A stretch of DNA of 38,950 bases from Haplosporangium gracile. Taxonomy: Eukaryota > Mortierellomycota > Mortierellomycetes > Mortierellales > Mortierellaceae. Of the stretch, positions 32,156 through 38,950 are shown piece by piece. The translations under genes were made by a program, and so were the position numbers. Location: contig JAAAUF010000334.1 of the NCBI GenBank assembly GCA_015499985.1, positions 1 to 38,950 on the forward strand, written 5' to 3'. Under the pieces are notes generated by a model, which worked only from the letters and a program-made list of their open reading frames with translations, was not told the DNA's origin and did not search any database. How positions within the stretch are numbered: the stretch's first letter is position 1; the number at the start of each line of letters is the position of its first letter.

Positions 32156-33177
32156 CGGATGCAATTATTTGGATATTGTGAGTGGAGTGAATGGGAAGGA
32201 GAAAGGTGTGTGAATCTATGCGTGTGAGCGAGAAGTTTTGTGTATATGTGCAAGGGGTATGTTAGTGTTGTTTGTTGCTGGTTGAGTGGAGTGTGAGTGT
32301 GTGAGTCGGTTGAAGAGTGTATATATATATATGTGAGTGTGTGTGGGGGAGAGAGTAGAATAAGTAGGGGTGTATGTGGATGTGGATTGACGACAGGGGA
32401 GGGAAGGAGAAGGAAGGGATCAATGGAGGAACGGAGAAAAAACTGCAGCAACAACAAAATAATACAAGAGACTGAGGCGTTGCGGAGGGGTGTGAGAGAA
32501 TGAGTGGGTTGGGTAAGTGTGTATGTGAGCCATGTGCTGCCTTGTGTTATTAATACCCTAACAAGAAAAACCACACATGCTGTCACTGCGCTTCTTCATT
32601 CAGCCGATCGAACGGCCTTGACAAGAGGAAGTGGTGCGTGCGGGCAAAAGACAGAGCAGGGCTGCCCTTTTTGTTTGTTGTCTTCTTCTTCTACTACTCT
32701 CAGTACGACATATCACTAGGTCAATGCCTCCTTCGGGGCCCCTTCTTTTCAAGGAATAGACGCCACCAAAATATGTTCTGGGCACCCTCATTTTGAACAT
32801 TGGCCATTTACTCTCTTCCCTGTTGGTTCAGTTCCTGTTCCTGCGCCCTTCCTTTGACTCTTCCTTACGGATAGAAGGGTGCCTGCTTGCTTTACTTTCA
32901 ATGCTGACAAAAAGGGTCATCCACGTCCATCATGGCTTATCGTTTTGCAATGCTTCTGGATGCTTCTGTCTCATCGGTGCATTGTAAGCAAGCAGCATAG
33001 AGTACGAGCTGTGCCTCTTACCAGATGACCAAAGGGACCCCGTATGGAGAAGCGATTTGTGACTTCTTTTCTGACGAACGTACGCGTCCGCCCTCGTCGT
33101 ATAAAAGTCGGCGATCGCCCATCGAGCCCCATCAAACCTCTTTTCAACAAACCCCATCACACACATATACACACATC
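32156..33177. promoter_or_regulatory. Divergent promoter region of CDC48 and the coiled-coil gene
   Basis: 1.0 kb between two divergent start codons. The left part is GT/GA-rich on the plus strand, with (TA)n near 32322-32332. The right part holds the CDC48 TATA box. No ORF with support. Confidence 0.55.
33100..33107 (+). promoter_or_regulatory. TATA box of CDC48
   Basis: TATAAAAG 78 bases before the CDC48 ATG, the same octamer as upstream of the ML gene. Confidence 0.65.
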
Positions 33178-36125
<2,948 letters not shown>

Positions 36126-36172
36126 TCGCCCAGTTTTCTTGCTTTTTGTATTTTTTTCAGTCCCAAATTCCA

Positions 36173-36178
36173 AATAAA
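36173..36178 (+). terminator. Poly(A) signal of CDC48
   Basis: AATAAA in TTCCAAATAAACACC, 47 bases after the stop codon. Confidence 0.55.
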
Positions 36179-36382
36179 CACCCTTAAGAATTGATATGTC
36201 TTTGTGTGCGTATGTGACTGCGTAAAAAAAAAAGAAAAAAAAAAGAAGGCAAAAAATGTAAACACAACAGTTTGAGAGTGAAGTGTCGCTTTTTTTGTGG
36301 CGATCAGTCACTTCTTTTTTTTTTCTTTCCTCTTTACCCATTCTTCCTCCCTCCTCACGACCACATCCTCACATCACAGAAA

Positions 36383-38498
36383 ATGCTGGTCCTCTACGAG
36401 ACTCCCGCCGGTTACGCTCTTTTCACCCTCCTCGACGACGGCAAGCTCGAGAAGCCCGATTCCATCTGGAAGGACTTTGAGACCCCAGAGCAGGCCAACA
36501 AGACGTAAGGAATTACACTCACACACACACACACACTAATACAGTCAACAAACAAAACAGATACAAACTTACGCACACTATCAAAAAACACACAAACAAG
36601 CACACTCTTCAGCAACACATTCCTTTCCCACTTTTTTACATCTCTCCCTCTACTTGCAACATCTGAGTATCACGGAAAAGAGATTCAAGAAAAAAAAAAA
36701 GAATGAACAAAGGCAGACAGTGGATCTGGATCCCACGCAACCAGTACAACAACCGATCCTTAATCATAACAACAGACAGAGAAAATATTTTTTAGCTTAC
36801 GCCAGTCGTATTAAGAATCTTGCAGAGCTTTGTCCACCTGGTCTCCTGTCATCCTTGCCGTACTACTCTACTTGCCCTGTTTTGCGCGATGGGAAACTAA
36901 TTATCTTTCTTTTGTTTGACCTTGTCAATTGGACACGACACGGTTCATTATCAATTGATGATACTATAGCGTCAAGCTCAGAGCTTTCACCAAGTTCGAG
37001 AACACCACCGATGCTTTGTCTGCCGTCACTGCTTTGGTCGAGGGAAAGCTCGCCAAGAACTTGAAGGAGTTCTTGTCCAAGGAGATTAGCGAGAAGGAGA
37101 TGAAGAAGGAGTCCCTTATTGTCGGTGACGCCAAGCTCGGTAAGGATCCTATCTTGAATCTGAAAACCAAATAAGCACCTTTTGCAACCGCACTGTTCAT
37201 TCATGCTAAGAACAAGTTGAAAGAGATCCAATTGCTAACATTCAGTCGACTACATTGACCGATAATATCTAGGTGGTGCCATTGCTAAGAAGCTCAACAT
37301 GAAGGTTCTTTCCGACTCGACCACTCTCGATCTTTACCGTGGTATCCGTTCTCAGTTGGACTCTCTCCTCTCTGGATTGTCGTCTTCGGACTTGTCCGCC
37401 ATGGTCTTGGGTCTCTCCCATTCCCTCTCTCGTTATAAGCTCAAGTTCTCGCCCGACAAAGTCGACACTATGATCGTTCAGGCCATTGCTCTCTTGGACG
37501 ATCTCGACAAGGAATTGAACACCTATGCCATGCGCGTCAAGGAGTGGTACGGCTGGCACTTCCCCGAGATGACCAAGTTGATCGTCGACAACCTTGCCTA
37601 TGCTAAGATCGTCAAGAAGATGGGTTTCCGCGCCAACTGCTCGACCTGCGACTTGTCCGACATCCTTCCCGAGGAGCTTGAGCAGGAGCTCAAGGAAGCT
37701 TCCGAGATCTCCATGGGTACCGAGATTGCTGAGGAGGATTTGGAGAACATTCACGCCCTTTGCGACCAGATCATCTCGATCACCGAATACCGCACTCAGC
37801 TCTACGAGTACCTCAAGAACCGCATGAACGCCATCGCCCCTAACCTGACTGCCCTCGTTGGTGACTTGGTCGGTGCCCGTTTGATTGCCCACGCCGGTTC
37901 GTTGATGACCTTGGCCAAGCACCCCGCCTCGACCATCCAGATTCTCGGTGCCGAGAAGGCTCTCTTCCGCGCTTTGAAGACCAAGCATGACACACCCAAG
38001 TACGGTTTGATCTACCACGCCTCCTTGATTGGTCAGGCTGGACCCAAGATGAAGGGTAAGATTGCCCGTATGGTTGCCACTAAGGCTGCCCTTTCGATCA
38101 GAGTGGATGCCCTCGGTGAGACCGAGTCGCCCGAGATTGGTATTGAGAACCGCGGCAAGGTCGAGGCCCGTCTGAGAATGCTCGAGGGTCACGGCGGCAA
38201 GCCCAGCGGTGCTGACCGCAAGGCTGCCGGCAACGCCAAGGGCCAGAAGAAGCACGAGTTTGTTGCTTCGTCCTCGTACAACACCTCCACAGATGCCACC
38301 ATGACCTCGCCATCATCAGAGAAGAAGCGCAAGGCCGACTCTGATAATGAGGAGTCGTCCAAGAAGGTCAAGAAGGAGAAGAAGGAGAAGAAGGACAAGA
38401 AGGACAAGGAGCCTGCTGCTGAGGAGAAGAAGGACAAGAAGGAAAAGAAGGAGAAGAAGGAGAAGAAGGAGAAGAAGGACAAGAAGGAGAAGAAGTAA
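36383..38498 (+). CDS. NOP58: Box C/D snoRNP core protein Nop58, three exons
   Basis: Nucleolar scaffold of box C/D snoRNPs, which direct rRNA 2'-O-methylation and pre-rRNA processing together with Nop56, Snu13 and fibrillarin (family knowledge). Exons 36383-36504, 36970-37139 and 37273-38498 give 505 residues. The start [14 protein letters not shown] is the conserved Nop5 N-terminus. It is followed by the coiled-coil region (about 100-250) and the Nop domain with [15 protein letters not shown] (about 294-308) and [14 protein letters not shown]. From about 430 the tail is KKE/KKD repeats, as in yeast. Intron 1 is 465 bp and opens with a (CA)n run; intron 2 (133 bp) has a TGCTAAC branch site. 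No snoRNA was seen in either intron. Codons are GC-ended. Confidence 0.97.
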
Positions 38499-38950
38499 AT
38501 GAATTCTCTCATCGTTTAGCATTTTTCTCTCATTTGTTTTTCTTTTTTCTTTAGTTTCTTCATATATTTTTTCCTCCACAAACCCTCCCATTCCATTGTT
38601 CTTTTTTCACCCTTTTTTTCTTTTCTTTTATTCTGTAGATTACTACTTGGTGGTTTAGTGGAGGAAGCCCTCTCTTTTTTTTTGCACACATTTCTCATAA
38701 ATACTCGCATACATTTTTAATCATTTGTTATTTGCCATATGCCTTGTCTACGGACTCTTGAAAACCTTTATTGTTTAAAGACCCGTGAGTTTGCTTCGGC
38801 AATTCGGTATGTAGGTTGGGTTTGATCGACCATTATCACTTCCACTCTTATTTCTTTCTCCTCTAAATAATTTTTGCCACCCAGAAAAAAAAAAAAGGAT
38901 CTATAAGAAAACAAAGCTTTATATTCAAAAAGAACATCATAGAAAAGACA
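38499..38950 (+). other. 3' UTR and flank of NOP58
   Basis: T-rich 3' region with A12 at about 38885-38896. No ORF or RNA gene is visible before the window ends. Confidence 0.45.

Noticed and set aside
33070..33090. CTGACGAAC near the CDC48 promoter as a ribozyme core
   Set aside because: No supporting stems; ordinary promoter sequence explains it.
36505..36969. NOP58 intron 1 as a snoRNA host
   Set aside because: TGATGA occurs only next to the acceptor, leaving no room for a D box; no H/ACA layout seen either.
37269..38255. 328-codon minus-strand open frame opposite NOP58
   Set aside because: Antisense shadow of NOP58; Gly/Leu/Val-rich product with no motif.

Overview
The window looks like nuclear DNA of an early-diverging filamentous fungus, most likely Mortierellomycota (Mortierella and relatives). 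The reasons are: mostly short introns (about 50-470 bp) with GTAAGT-type donors and CTAAC/CTAAT-like branch sites; AT-rich, homopolymer-rich intergenic DNA; GC-ended codons in the housekeeping genes; and a gene set of fungal type. The phylum is inferred from style and gene content, not from a search. I see no prophage, CRISPR array, insertion sequence, rRNA or convincing tRNA.

Layout. (1) 364-9633 is a compact block: the DEAD-box helicase DBP8 (+), mitochondrial import receptor TOM22 (-, convergent with DBP8), a roughly 1000-residue protein with an MBIP-like core and a polyQ tail (+, divergent from TOM22), and a Bqt4-like protein with an APSES-like domain and a C-terminal membrane anchor (+). 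(2) 9634-17264 is a 7.6 kb stretch with no supportable gene, full of homopolymers, microsatellites and small inverted repeats. (3) 17265-23042 holds a secreted ML-domain lipid-binding protein (+), a 90-residue membrane protein (+), a ten-exon DCN1-like neddylation co-factor (-) and a small Lys/Ala-rich basic ORF (-). (4) 23043-25970 is a second gene-poor stretch. (5) 25971-32155 holds a secreted Kre9/Knh1-like protein (+) convergent with a coiled-coil/transmembrane protein of unknown function (-). (6) 33178-38498 holds CDC48 (+) and NOP58 (+) in tight tandem.

Most genes are independent housekeeping functions: ribosome biogenesis (DBP8, NOP58), ubiquitin/NEDD8 proteostasis (CDC48, DCN1), mitochondrial import (TOM22), cell surface (Kre9-like, ML), and chromatin or nuclear envelope (MBIP-like, Bqt4-like). 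All multi-exon models were built by hand from splice signals and reading phase. Every model closes in frame except one junction in the MBIP-like gene, where a homopolymer length error is suspected.

The observations I would look at first are: the MBIP-like gene in a fungus; the DCN1 homologue whose first exon gives an N-myristoylation-type start; the 17-nt microexon and telobox-like promoter repeats of the Bqt4-like gene; and the large gene desert. I did not find a clear new multi-gene system.
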